DNA of 42,620 bases from Nocardiopsis sp. N85 (GCF_028882275.1 NZ_JARBUT010000032.1:1-42620); one strand, 5' to 3'. Positions 7,842 through 15,180 are shown, numbered from the stretch's first letter. Translations and numbers: made by a program. The notes: generated by a model not told the origin, from the sequence alone.

Positions 7842-9176
7842 TCACGGTAGTGGGCCAACGGGCGCGGCGGCATCGGCGTCGTCCTCTCGCCCTCGGAAGC
7901 GGCCGGTGAGACGGGCGGCGGCCTCGTCGCACAGGCGGGCGCACTCGGCGATGGTCCGCCGGAAGAGCAGGGCGGTGCAGATCATGACGAGGCCGCCCGC
8001 CAGGTAGGGCAGGGCCAGGTCGATCCGGCCCAGCAGACCGCCGATGAGCGCCCCGCCCGGGGCCAGGCCCCAGCCGATGGTGCGGAAGGCGGTGGAGACC
8101 CGGCCGCGCAGGTGTTCGGGGACGACGGTCTGGAAGAACAGCGACCCGGCGATGTTGGAGACGGTCATGGCGACACCGCTCACGGCCCAGGCCGCGGCGG
8201 CGATCCGGGCGTCGGCGGTGACCCCCAGCGCCACCAGCGAGCAGCCCATCCCCAGGTAGCCCCCCATCATCACGGCGCGGCGACCGATCGCGAGCACCAG
8301 TCGGGCCGCCACCGCCGAACCGGCGATCCCGCCGACGGCGATGGCGGCCATGAACACCCCGTAGAGGGCGACGGGCACCTCCAGCACCTGCTGGACGTGC
8401 AGCACCATCACCGCGGTGCCCATCTGCATGCCCGCCATGGTCCCCGCGTTGGCGAACATCATCCTGCGGATGAGGCGGTCGCCGAACACGTGGCCCAGCC
8501 CTTCGCGCAGTGAGCGCCACACCCCGTCGGACGGGACGTCGGCGGTCGTCCCGCCGTCCGGGTCGGGCCGACGGCGCAGCAGCAGGACGACGGTGAGCAC
8601 GAGTACCGCGCACAGGGCGTAGGACAGGGCGGCCCCGACCACCGGGAGCAGGGCGGCGGCGGCGAACAGCAGCCCGGCCACCGGTTTGGCCAGGCAGTCC
8701 TGGGCGACCAGGCGCAGCCCCTCCAACCGGCCGTTGGCGCGGTCCAGGAGCCGCGCCGGCACCAAGCGGACCACGCTGATCCCGGCCGCCGGGTCCGAGA
8801 CGGTCTCGCAGGTGATCACCGTGAACAGGACCGCGTACAGGATCCACATCTCGACCCGACCGGTGGCGACGGTGACGGCCAGCAGCACGACGGCGACGGC
8901 GGCGACCGCGTTGGCCACGGTCATGGCGCGCAGCCGGTCGACCCGGTCCAGGAGCACCCCGGAGAGGGGGGCGATCAACAGCCAGGGCAGGAAGCGGGCC
9001 GCGAGCAGCCCGGACACGGCCAACGGGTCGTGGGTGAGGGTGGCCGCGATCAGCGGCAACGCGGTGGAGAGCATGCCGTCGCCGAGGTTGGCGAGCCCGC
9101 AGGCGGCCAGCAGGCGGTGGAAGGCACCGCCGAGGCGGTCGGTGCGGGCGGGGGTATCGGGGGGCGCGGAGGTCAT
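7842..9176 (-). CDS. MFS transporter, probable drug efflux pump
   Basis: 444-residue inner-membrane protein with about 12 hydrophobic segments. The N-terminal half carries GLANLGDGMLSTALPLIAA and the signature LSGVLLDRVDRLRAM loop between helices 2 and 3. A second half begins after a hydrophilic linker near residue 210. This fits the MFS group of tetracenomycin/macrolide-type exporters (MefA/DHA3-like). The ATG at 9176 has an ideal GAAGGAG site. The ArsR-type regulator gene follows. A near-perfect palindrome plus a direct repeat lies 40-75 bases upstream. Substrate is unknown. Confidence 0.9.
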   Translation of the reverse strand: MTSAPPDTPARTDRLGGAFHRLLAACGLANLGDGMLSTALPLIAATLTHDPLAVSGLLAARFLPWLLIAPLSGVLLDRVDRLRAMTVANAVAAVAVVLLAVTVATGRVEMWILYAVLFTVITCETVSDPAAGISVVRLVPARLLDRANGRLEGLRLVAQDCLAKPVAGLLFAAAALLPVVGAALSYALCAVLVLTVVLLLRRRPDPDGGTTADVPSDGVWRSLREGLGHVFGDRLIRRMMFANAGTMAGMQMGTAVMVLHVQQVLEVPVALYGVFMAAIAVGGIAGSAVAARLVLAIGRRAVMMGGYLGMGCSLVALGVTADARIAAAAWAVSGVAMTVSNIAGSLFFQTVVPEHLRGRVSTAFRTIGWGLAPGGALIGGLLGRIDLALPYLAGGLVMICTALLFRRTIAECARLCDEAAARLTGRFRGREDDADAAAPVGPLP

Positions 9177-9215
9177 CGTGGTCTCCTTCTCGGGGTGACC
9201 CGAACCTACGCCGAA

Positions 9216-9251
9216 GATCTCTTTGCAAAGAGATCCCTGCAAAGAAATCCC
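9216..9251 (-). promoter_or_regulatory. Operator for the MFS/ArsR operon
   Basis: 9216-9235 is a perfect 20-bp palindrome (GATCTCTTTG/CAAAGAGATC). It overlaps a direct repeat: TGCAAAGAGATCCC at 9224-9237 and TGCAAAGAAATCCC at 9238-9251. These low-GC symmetric sites in otherwise GC-rich DNA, 40 bases upstream of the exporter start, are the obvious target of the co-encoded ArsR-type regulator. Confidence 0.7.
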
Positions 9252-9397
9252 CGCGAAACCCTCCGGGGTCGGGCGGACGCGCACGGTGAAGGGGAACTCC
9301 CGGTTCCCCTCCGTCGTCCCAGGAGTGAATGGGCGACAATGGAACGGGACCCCGCGCGGCCGCGGACCCGCGGATGGACGAGAAGAGGTGGTCACGG

Positions 9398-9751
9398 ATG
9401 GATCCGTTCTCCATGGTGCTCGGTGCGGTGATCGCGCTCGGCGGCTTCGTGGCCGGACGCCTGGTCACCAGGCGCCAGACCAAGGAGGCCCTGGCACAAC
9501 AGCGCAGGCAGGAGCAGAGCCGCGCTCTGGGAGGCGGCGATCGAGCGCCCCAGCCCCTGTGCGGCTGCGGCCACCATCTCGTCTTCCACGACCAGCAGAC
9601 CAAGAAGTGCCAGACCCAGGTGGTCATCCCGGGCCGTTGGACCGGCTCCCAGAGCTCCACCTACCGCCAGTGCATGTGCCAGGGCTACCGCGGGCCCATC
9701 CCGCTGGATGAGTACTACGCTCCTGACCTCGCTGAAGGCAGCGGTTCCTGA
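9398..9751 (+). CDS. Small membrane-anchored CxC protein; integration target of the AICE
   Basis: 117 residues with one N-terminal membrane helix (MVLGAVIALGGFVAGRLV), a basic linker, then a domain with cysteine pairs (CGCGHH, KKCQ, QCMCQGYRG) likely to bind zinc, and a tail PLDEYYAPDL. The start has AGAGG 9 bases upstream; an ATG at 9374 is an alternative. Codons 90-97 (9664-9687) coincide with the left attachment core. Everything 3' of that comes from the integrated element, and the displaced host 3' end is found at 22221-22304 with the near-identical peptide GPVPLDEYYAPDLMEGNG. Function is unknown; the family seems conserved in actinomycetes. Confidence 0.85.
   Translation: MDPFSMVLGAVIALGGFVAGRLVTRRQTKEALAQQRRQEQSRALGGGDRAPQPLCGCGHHLVFHDQQTKKCQTQVVIPGRWTGSQSSTYRQCMCQGYRGPIPLDEYYAPDLAEGSGS
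9664..9687 (+). repeat. attL core (24-bp direct repeat, left copy)
   Basis: This is the left junction repeat, CCGCCAGTGCATGTGCCAGG plus GCTA, identical to 22220-22243. After one mismatch the match continues CGCGG. It falls inside a protein-coding gene, at the codons for the RQCMCQG segment. Confidence 0.88.
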
Positions 9752-9810
9752 CTTGTTCGGGCCTGGAAATCCACCCGCGTCCGGCTGCGTCCATGGGCGT
9801 CCGTCCGGGT

Positions 9811-9830
9811 TAGGCACCCTGCTAGGCACC
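9811..9830 (+). promoter_or_regulatory. Left arm-type site: two TAGGCACC repeats, 12-bp period
   Basis: TAGGCACC occurs twice with a 12-bp period, 124 bases inside the left attachment core. The same arrangement and orientation recurs inside the right end (22157-22176). Paired subterminal repeats of this kind are typical integrase or excisionase arm-binding sites. Confidence 0.6.
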
Positions 9831-9874
9831 CATTGGAAGAGTGAAGTACCAGATCAGCGCACCCCGAAACCCCA

Positions 9875-9907
9875 AGGGGGCCAGACGCAGACAGCGTCTG
9901 GCCCCCT
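9875..9907 (+). terminator. Terminator hairpin inside the left end
   Basis: A perfect 14-bp stem (AGGGGGCCAGACGC at 9875-9888 pairing with 9894-9907) with a 5-base loop is followed by CCTTCTTC. It would end transcription leaving the interrupted gene at 9751 and insulate the element. Confidence 0.75.
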
Positions 9908-9909
9908 CC

Positions 9910-10329
9910 TTCTTCGCCGAAGTCGATGTTCGCCGCTCCGCAGGAGGCGTCCCCGACTGATGGGTGTCGCTTTCAACCGTCCACGGACGTCCACGGAATG
10001 CTGCGGCTGTCCATCGCCGTCGGCTTCCGGTTCGAGCGCTTCAGAAGCCCTGTGAGCCGTCGGCTTCCAGCCACGATGGGATTCCTTCGGGCGATCGTGG
10101 TCGCCCGCCTGTAGGCATCTGAGGGCGCCGACCCTTGCAACACTGAGCACATGTGACGGGTCGCGGCGTGATCGGTGGTGTGCTGGAACACCCCGGGGTG
10201 TTTCAGCCCCTCAATCGGACAGTCGGACACTGGGGTGTCGGGGGTGTCCTAGTCGTTTTTGCTGGTCAGAAGATTAATCGGACAGTCGGACACCAGGGAC
10301 ACCCCTGAACCTGCCCGAAGGTGACCAGT
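9910..10329. other. Left-end non-coding region of the element
   Basis: No gene is seen. The region is rich in short repeats. CGTCCACGGA occurs twice in tandem (9978-9997). GCCGTCGGCTTCC recurs at 10016-10028 and 10056-10068. A 26-bp palindrome with one mismatch (10182-10207, core AACACCCCGGGGTGTT) precedes the left copy of the long inverted repeat. The palindrome could also act as terminator for the HAD gene. Confidence 0.6.
10213..10305 (-). repeat. Left copy of the ~93-bp inverted repeat
   Basis: Read on the minus strand this matches 20282-20374 (+) with only about seven mismatches. It holds two copies of GTGTCCGACTGTCCGAT spaced 63 bases apart. On the minus strand 10249-10305 still reads GVSLVSDCPINLLTSKND followed by a stop, matching the last residues of the RepA-like protein, but nothing upstream of that matches. 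Confidence 0.9.
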
Positions 10330-11025
10330 TCATGTGAGCGGACCGGCCGCCCGTAGCTGCGTGGCGAGTTCCGCCATGTCCTCGGTGACGACATCGCTCC
10401 CGAGAGCGCGGAAGCGCTCCGCCTTGCCGGCCTTGTTCGCGTAGCCCGCTACGGGGACCCCCATCACCTTGGCCACTTCGATGTCGGTCGCCGAGTCGCC
10501 CACCATGAGGCAGTCGCCCGGGGCCGCGGACAACCCTTCAAGCGCGGCCTCAAGAAGGTGGGGGTGCGGCTTCATCAGTTCCGGCGACAACCGGGACCGA
10601 CCGAAGACCCCCAAGGTGAGCGAGGCAAGTCCGTGCTTGCCCAGGAAGGCATTCACCGCTTCCGGGGAATTATTGCTGACCACTGCCAAGGGCCGCCCGG
10701 TCTCTCGGCACGCTTCCATGAATTCAATCGCTCCCGATGTCGGGGATGCCTCAGTGACGGATACGGTCTCCGCTTCCCGGAGTACTCGCTCAGCCTCGGA
10801 ATGCCACTCGGATGCGATCTTGAAAAGACCCCTGAGTACTTCCATGGGATCCGTCTCTTCTTTGATTTCCAAGGGAACGGAGACTCCGGCATCGACAGCC
10901 CTGGAAACCATGTCACGAGCTACCCGGGGAGCCGGGTAACCGGCGAAGGCATCGCAGACAGGGCCGTCGAAGTCGAGCAGAACCGCGCGGCAGCGGCGGA
11001 TGACGTTCTCTTCCTCAGGGGTCAT
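10330..11025 (-). CDS. HAD-superfamily hydrolase carried by the AICE
   Basis: 231-residue cytoplasmic phosphatase-like enzyme. The HAD motifs are complete: I, LLDFDGPVCDA (Asp18 nucleophile, Asp20); II, VVSNNS; III, Lys in MKPHPHLL; IV, VGDSATDIEVA. A helical cap lies between motifs I and II, giving a phosphoglycolate phosphatase-like subfamily. The start overlaps the stop of the GntR gene (ATGA), so the two are co-translated. GC and codon use are lower than in the transfer genes. GntR/HAD pairs recur on actinomycete elements; whether this one serves the element (for example as a metabolite phosphatase) or the host is unknown. Confidence 0.9.
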   Translation of the reverse strand: MTPEEENVIRRCRAVLLDFDGPVCDAFAGYPAPRVARDMVSRAVDAGVSVPLEIKEETDPMEVLRGLFKIASEWHSEAERVLREAETVSVTEASPTSGAIEFMEACRETGRPLAVVSNNSPEAVNAFLGKHGLASLTLGVFGRSRLSPELMKPHPHLLEAALEGLSAAPGDCLMVGDSATDIEVAKVMGVPVAGYANKAGKAERFRALGSDVVTEDMAELATQLRAAGPLT

Positions 11026-11864
11026 TCCTCACGCTCCCGGGAGACGTTTTCCCAAATGCTGTCGAACCACATCTGGGACTGTGCAATGTACTGCGATCCC
11101 ATCGATTCTGAATCCTCATCAGCGGCGTGATGGAAGAGAGTGGCATCCCTCCCCATAAGGTCGAAAATTTCAACCTTCTCCTTGCCAATGGGAACAGTGT
11201 TCTCTTTGACCGGGTAGTAGCCGAAGAACGCTTCCTGACTATTGATGATGTACAGCTTGAACATCGGAGCGACGGAGTAGACACGAGTTTTCACCGTGGC
11301 ACTCTGAACAAGCCCTAGGTTCTCAAGCTCGTGCACCACGTCTTCGATCCCCTGGGTGTAGCGGAGCATGATCCGGCGCATCCGTTTACGCACTTCGGGG
11401 TCATCGGACAAGGTGTCCGCTCGGACCGGCAGCCCCATCGGAGCCGAGAGATCAGGAACCAGGATGCGGATCCTGACGCTCTCCGGCGACAGTCGCCCTT
11501 CCCGCACCTTGTCCAGTGGCTCTTGGAGGGCGCCATGCAGGGTCTCGCCCCCGAAACCCGCGAAGTCGATGGTCACGTTCTTGGCCGAGAACGCCCGTTC
11601 GATGTGGGGACGCAGCCCCACTGGCCGGGATGTGCGCTCACGAACAAAGACGCCGCGGCCCTGCTGGGAGACTACCAACCCTTCGTCCCGCAGTAGGCGG
11701 ATGGCTTGCTGAATGGTCATCCGAGCCACGCCGTAGGCCTTGGCGAGTTCGGCACCAGAGGGCAACTGGTTACCCGGCTCTAGCTTCCGGGTAAGGATGG
11801 CAGCCCTCAATGAGGCGGCTACCTGCTGAAACGGCGGACGGGGGTCTTCCGGGTCAATGCTCAT
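11022..11864 (-). CDS. GntR-family regulator of the AICE (KorSA-like role)
   Basis: 280 residues. The N-terminal GntR winged helix (about 8-75) reads PPFQQVAASLRAAILTRKLEPGNQLPSG then GVARMTIQQAIRLLRDEGLV..GVFVRE. The C-terminal ~200 residues are not a clear UTRA or FCD domain but do include a beta-rich segment (VYSVAPMFKLYIINSQEAFFGYYPV). In pSAM2-type elements a GntR protein (KorSA) represses transfer and replication genes. A 24-bp perfect palindrome sits in the divergent region just upstream. The gene is transcribed away from the transfer genes and is lower in GC than they are. Confidence 0.9.
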   Translation of the reverse strand: MSIDPEDPRPPFQQVAASLRAAILTRKLEPGNQLPSGAELAKAYGVARMTIQQAIRLLRDEGLVVSQQGRGVFVRERTSRPVGLRPHIERAFSAKNVTIDFAGFGGETLHGALQEPLDKVREGRLSPESVRIRILVPDLSAPMGLPVRADTLSDDPEVRKRMRRIMLRYTQGIEDVVHELENLGLVQSATVKTRVYSVAPMFKLYIINSQEAFFGYYPVKENTVPIGKEKVEIFDLMGRDATLFHHAADEDSESMGSQYIAQSQMWFDSIWENVSREREE

Positions 11865-11887
11865 GCCACCAGCCTAAGGGAGCCTGG

Positions 11888-11953
11888 CTAGGCAGCCTAG
11901 AAAGAAAATTCCGCAACCCTCTTGACTGGCCTAGCTTGGCTAGCCAAGCTAGG
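11888..11953. promoter_or_regulatory. GntR operator region with 24-bp perfect palindrome and promoter
   Basis: 11930-11953 is a perfect palindrome (half-arm CCTAGCTTGGCT). A smaller palindrome, CTAGGCAGCCTAG, sits at 11888-11900 on the GntR side. TTGACT at 11922-11927 is a good -35 hexamer for rightward transcription into the WhiB-like/transfer operon, and the palindrome fills the spacer and -10 area. Repressor bound here would block it. The shared CTAGGC/GCCTAG half-sites point to GntR autoregulation as well. Confidence 0.7.
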
Positions 11954-12040
11954 TGACTAGCAAGCCTGATCAAGTTCCTGCTTCGTAGCCACCAGCAGGG
12001 CCCTGAACAGCCCTTATTCCTCATGCCTGAAGGAGGTTCT

Positions 12041-12340
12041 GTGCGCCCCGACGACCTGCGTTACCTGCCCACCGGGCAGCTATACGCCGCGATCAGCGCC
12101 GCCGGCACCCCGTGCGCCGACCCGGTCAACACCGCCCTGTTCTTCGAGCCCGACACCAGCGCCAGCAACGAGGGCGAGACCAAGACCGCGAAGAAGCTGC
12201 GGATCCGCTCCGCCCGGGTCCTGTGCGCCGGATGCCCCGCCCGGTCCCTGTGCCTGGAACTGGCCCTGCGGGAGTCCCCCACCGCCGGCATCTGGGCCGG
12301 GCTGACCGTCGACGAACTCCGCTACCGGAAGGCCGCCTGA
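12041..12340 (+). CDS. WhiB-like iron-sulfur regulator encoded on the AICE
   Basis: 99 residues from a GTG with AAGGAGG 5 bases upstream. All four cluster cysteines are present (Cys25, Cys62, Cys65, Cys71, as C-x36-C-x2-C-x5-C), followed by the WhiB turn GIWAGL (83-88) and a short basic tail. The first inter-cysteine gap is longer than in classical WhiB proteins and contains a lysine-rich insert. It is the first gene of the rightward transfer operon, directly downstream of the GntR operator. It probably modulates sigma-factor-dependent transcription of element or host genes. Its stop overlaps the next start (TGATG). Confidence 0.88.
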   Translation: MRPDDLRYLPTGQLYAAISAAGTPCADPVNTALFFEPDTSASNEGETKTAKKLRIRSARVLCAGCPARSLCLELALRESPTAGIWAGLTVDELRYRKAA

Positions 12341-12744
12341 TGAGCCCCGTTCACTCCGACACGCTCAACGCCCGCCGAGACCGGGCGGTGTCCCGCCTGG
12401 CGACCCGCTCCTTCATCAACCAGGACACCGAGCTGATGCAGCAAACGCAGATGCTCGCGTCGCTCCCGGTGGGCGCCTTCGAGACCCCGACCATCACGTG
12501 GGGCCCCTACCAGATCACCGTCGATGGAGAGAAGACCATCGCGTCCCTGGACATCGGGCTGCACCGGATCGAAGACCTTCTCCGGTGCCGGTACGGGCTC
12601 ACCGATGACGAGATCAAGACGACCCTCACCGAGGGCCAGGTCATCCTGCACAGCCACAAGACGGCGGGAGAGGCCCGCCGTCGGGCCGCGAAGGAAGCGG
12701 AGGACGCCCGCCACGAGCGGTGGGTGGCCACCGGCCGCATCTGA
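12340..12744 (+). CDS. Hypothetical AICE protein
   Basis: 134 residues overlapping the WhiB-like gene by one base, so translationally coupled. It is soluble, with no membrane segment. The middle holds a short beta-like part (TITWGPYQITVDGEKTI), then a probable helix (LHRIEDLLRCRYGLTDDEIKTTL) and a long charged C-terminal helix (EARRRAAKEAEDARHERW). I do not recognise the family. Codon use and spacing show it is a real gene. Its location suggests an accessory role in regulation or transfer. Confidence 0.75.
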   Translation: MSPVHSDTLNARRDRAVSRLATRSFINQDTELMQQTQMLASLPVGAFETPTITWGPYQITVDGEKTIASLDIGLHRIEDLLRCRYGLTDDEIKTTLTEGQVILHSHKTAGEARRRAAKEAEDARHERWVATGRI

Positions 12745-12763
12745 TCCCCCGCACGACCGACCT

Positions 12764-12811
12764 GGTCGGCCCCGACGTATAGCCGCCAAGCACGACCCGC
12801 CGAGGCCGACC
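12764..12811 (+). promoter_or_regulatory. Loop-conserved hairpin 1, upstream of a small-protein cluster
   Basis: A 14-position stem (12764-12777 with 12798-12811; 12 pairs form) closes a 20-base loop containing ATAGCCGCCAAGCA (12779-12792). AAGGAG and the next start codon (12836) follow. The loop is identical to those at 17862 and 20612 while the stem sequence differs. Confidence 0.7.
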
Positions 12812-12835
12812 GTTCCAGCAAGGAGACCCACTCCG

Positions 12836-13030
12836 ATGACCGCTCTGACCGCTCTCGCTTTGACCGCCGTGGTGCTGCTGGCCGTCTCCGGTGCCGCCAC
12901 CCAGGCCACGAAGGCCCGCAAGGCGGTGGACTCCCACCGTCGTAAGGCCGTCCGCCGGATCCGCACCGCGCTGGGACCGAAGACCGTGGCCCGTACCCGC
13001 CGCACGGCTCGCACGGGGAGGCGACGATGA
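12836..13030 (+). CDS. Small membrane-anchored basic protein
   Basis: 64 residues: one N-terminal hydrophobic helix (ALTALALTAVVLLAVSGAAT) followed by a strongly basic tail (RRKAVRRIRTALG, ARTRRTARTGRRR). A good AAGGAG site precedes the ATG. Such small membrane proteins with a positive cytoplasmic tail are typical of the spread-gene (spd) clusters of Streptomyces plasmids and AICEs, where they are thought to help move DNA along mycelial septa. The stop overlaps the next start (ATGA). Confidence 0.7.
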   Translation: MTALTALALTAVVLLAVSGAATQATKARKAVDSHRRKAVRRIRTALGPKTVARTRRTARTGRRR

Positions 13031-13140
13031 CCCGTCTGGTCCGTCTCATGGCCCGCCTGGTGAACCTGCGCTGCCCGACCTGCGGGGTCTATTACGACCC
13101 CTCCAGCCCAGCCGACAGCCACCCCCACAACAACCACTGA
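13027..13140 (+). CDS. 37-residue CxxC micro-protein
   Basis: The short protein is MTRLVRLMARLVNLRC PTCGVYYDP plus a His/Asn-rich end. An amphipathic N-terminal helix is followed by one CPTC knuckle and HPHNNH, which together could bind one metal. It is translationally coupled to the gene before it by an ATGA overlap, which is the main support for its being real. No family is known to me. Confidence 0.55.
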   Translation: MTRLVRLMARLVNLRCPTCGVYYDPSSPADSHPHNNH

Positions 13141-13154
13141 ACAGGAGCAACCCC

Positions 13155-13250
13155 ATGGACTTCGAGCACTTCATCAGCGCCGTCGGTCTCTTCGTCCTGG
13201 CCCCGGCCGTCCTGATCGGCATCGTCCTGATGGCCGTGTACGGCGGCTGA
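13155..13250 (+). CDS. 31-residue single-pass membrane peptide
   Basis: MDFEHFISAVGLFVLAPAVL then IGIVLMAVYGG: essentially one hydrophobic helix with an acidic front. A CAGGAGC ribosome site lies 8 bases upstream and codons are GC3-rich. It sits in the spread-gene-like cluster between the CxxC micro-protein and hairpin 2. It is a probable Spd-type membrane factor; no family is assigned. Confidence 0.55.
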   Translation: MDFEHFISAVGLFVLAPAVLIGIVLMAVYGG

Positions 13251-13268
13251 CCCCCACCCACACACAAC

Positions 13269-13308
13269 GCGGCCCCGGCTCGTACCTGCCAGCACCCGCC
13301 GGGGCCGC
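13269..13308 (+). promoter_or_regulatory. Loop-related hairpin 2
   Basis: A perfect 11-bp stem (GCGGCCCCGGC at 13269-13279 with 13298-13308) closes an 18-base loop containing CTGCCAGCAC, a variant of the CCGCCAAGCAC found in hairpins 1, 4 and 5. It is followed by AAGGAG and the start at 13335. Confidence 0.6.
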
Positions 13309-13334
13309 CACCCCAACAAGGAGGCATCACCAGT

Positions 13335-13760
13335 ATGACGAACCAGAACAGCACCTACGAGGGCCTTCGGGCCTGGGCTTCGGGGTTCTCCGTCGACCGG
13401 GCCGCCGTGGAACTGCTCATCACCCACGGCGAGTGGCTGATGCGCCGTGACTTCCAGCGGTACCTGGAACCGTACTTCGACGCCGAGGGCCGGTCCTTGA
13501 CCGCGATCCACTGGGACCAGGTCCACGCCGCCCTGGACGAGAACACCTTCCCCGCGTCCTCCTCCGCCGTGTCGGTGCTGCGCATCGCGCTGTCCCTGGC
13601 GCTGGGCACCCCCGTGGACCTGACCTGCGTGGTCGGGTTGGACGCCACCAACACCGCCGCCGTGGCGACCGCGCTGGTGATCGCTGCCCAGCACACCGAC
13701 CGGATCACCGTCACTCTCGGACCGGACCTGCCGCCCACCCGGTGGCTCAAGGAGGGCTGA
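13335..13760 (+). CDS. Hypothetical AICE protein
   Basis: 141 residues, soluble, mildly acidic. It begins MTNQNSTYEGLRAWASGFSV; the first half is helical (VDRAAVELLITHGEWLMRRD). The second half alternates hydrophobic and threonine-rich stretches (LRIALSLALGTPVDLTCVVG). No motif gives it away. AAGGAGG precedes the ATG by about 10 bases. It is the first of a three-gene run with the small membrane protein and the DUF2637 protein. Similar unannotated proteins accompany spd genes in actinomycete elements. Confidence 0.75.
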   Translation: MTNQNSTYEGLRAWASGFSVDRAAVELLITHGEWLMRRDFQRYLEPYFDAEGRSLTAIHWDQVHAALDENTFPASSSAVSVLRIALSLALGTPVDLTCVVGLDATNTAAVATALVIAAQHTDRITVTLGPDLPPTRWLKEG

Positions 13761-13763
13761 CCG

Positions 13764-13976
13764 GTGACCACCACGCAGATGATCCAGAACACCGGCCTTC
13801 TCGCCCTGTTCGTGGTGCTGCTGCTGGCCCTGGCCGTGATCGTGCTCCGGCTGGCCGCGCTCCCGCTGGCCGGTGCCGCTCTCGCCTTGGACAGGGCCGC
13901 CGACCTTGCCGCCACCCCGTTGTTCCCGCCCGCCGTCGACCACCCCCGAGGAGGTGGCACCGGTGACCGCCGCTGA
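13764..13976 (+). CDS. Small membrane protein
   Basis: 70 residues from a GTG. A long hydrophobic stretch (GLLALFVVLLLALAVIVLRL plus AALPLAGAALAL) can span the membrane once or twice, followed by a short polar end. It begins three bases after the previous stop and overlaps the following DUF2637 gene by 14 bases in a different frame. This fits a spread-type (Spd) membrane factor. Function is inferred from context only. Confidence 0.65.
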   Translation: MTTTQMIQNTGLLALFVVLLLALAVIVLRLAALPLAGAALALDRAADLAATPLFPPAVDHPRGGGTGDRR

Positions 13977-15180
13977 GGAACCCACCCCTGAACAGCTCCG
14001 AGAACGCCTCACCCGCCGTGAGGACATGGCAAAGGTCCGCGAGGAGGTCTCTGCCAAGCGGGCCGCCCGCCGCGCCCAGGCCCGCGCCAACCGCATCAAG
14101 CGCAAGGCCCGCCTGACCGGTCTGGAGGCCCGGACCCGGTACGACGTCTACCAGTCTGGGGAGGCCCGCGCCCAGCGCATCGCCAATACCCGCACCATGG
14201 CCCTGGGGTTGCTCATTCCCGTGCTGGTCGCCTTCGGGGCCTGGTCCGCTGCCGGTGTGCAAGCCGGGATGGTCACTCTGCTGGGGTTGGAGGAGGACAG
14301 TCCAGCCGCGTTGGCGGCCTGGTTGGTCGAACCGGCGCTTCTGGGGATCGTCGCGGGGATCATCATCATCCGTGCTCAGCTCCAATCCGCTGGCGGCGAC
14401 CTTGATGAGCGTGCCGTGCGCATCGAGTTCGGTGCCCTCGCGACCAGCATCTTGCTGAACTTCGCCGGGCACTGGCCGGAGGAGCTGTCCGGAGCGGCGT
14501 TCGCCGCTTTGGTCGGGCACGCCCTGGGACCGGTCGGCGCCGCGGGGACCGCCTACCTCATCAGCCTGGTTCAGGACGGCGTCACCCACGCCAACCCCTG
14601 GCGGTTGGACGACGGTACAGAAGCTCCGTCGCTGGTCGACCACGAGGACGCCGAGGAGCCTGAGTACGACTCCCGCGAGCCGGTTCGGGAGTCTCCCGAA
14701 GCCGAGCCCGTCGACCGCTCCCGAGCGCCGGAGATGGCTCTCCGGGTGCCCGCTGGCGCGACCCGGCTCACCGTCACCGAGTGCTGCCGCACGGCCGTTC
14801 TCCCGGCGCCTCGGAAGCCGCGACGTTCGACCGGTGAGCAGGCAAAACGCCCGGCTCAGAAGTCGGCCCCGTCCGACTCCCAAAAGGAGCGTGCCGACAA
14901 GGGCACCAAGGTCCCGGACGCCGCGAAGAAGGCTCCCGAGACCGACTCGCGGGTCTCGCCGCGCCGACTCTCGGACTTCGACCTCGCAGTGCAGCTCCAG
15001 GACCGGATCGACTCCCGGGAGCTTCCCGAGAGCCCGACCGTCAAGGCGGTTCAGGAGTCGCTCAGCGTCGGGTTCGAGAGGGCCAAGCGAGTCTTGGCGC
15101 TCCAGCAGGAGCGCACCGAGACCACCGTCCCCGGCCAGCTGAGCGTGGTCGACGTCCTCGAAGAGGGGGAGGCCGCCTGA
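13963..15180 (+). CDS. DUF2637 membrane protein, SpdB-like spread factor
   Basis: 405 residues from a GTG with GAGGAGG upstream. Residues 1-75 are highly charged and basic. Four hydrophobic segments follow (TMALGLLIPVLVAFGAWSAA, AALAAWLVEPALLGIVAGII, IEFGALATSILLNFAGHW, FAALVGHALGPVGAAGTAYL), the usual DUF2637 layout. A long polar linker then leads to a C-terminal basic helix-turn-helix-like region (SDFDLAVQLQDRIDSRELPE ... FERAKRVLAL). SpdB-like proteins act at septal membranes during intramycelial plasmid spread. Its end overlaps the next start. Confidence 0.85.
   Translation: MTAAEEPTPEQLRERLTRREDMAKVREEVSAKRAARRAQARANRIKRKARLTGLEARTRYDVYQSGEARAQRIANTRTMALGLLIPVLVAFGAWSAAGVQAGMVTLLGLEEDSPAALAAWLVEPALLGIVAGIIIIRAQLQSAGGDLDERAVRIEFGALATSILLNFAGHWPEELSGAAFAALVGHALGPVGAAGTAYLISLVQDGVTHANPWRLDDGTEAPSLVDHEDAEEPEYDSREPVRESPEAEPVDRSRAPEMALRVPAGATRLTVTECCRTAVLPAPRKPRRSTGEQAKRPAQKSAPSDSQKERADKGTKVPDAAKKAPETDSRVSPRRLSDFDLAVQLQDRIDSRELPESPTVKAVQESLSVGFERAKRVLALQQERTETTVPGQLSVVDVLEEGEAA

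Noticed and set aside
9973..10230. 85-codon minus-strand frame starting MSDCPIEGLKHPGVF
   Set aside because: It starts inside the inverted repeat and runs through a palindrome and non-coding repeats. It has no ribosome site or coding bias and is not in the frame that matches the RepA-like tail.
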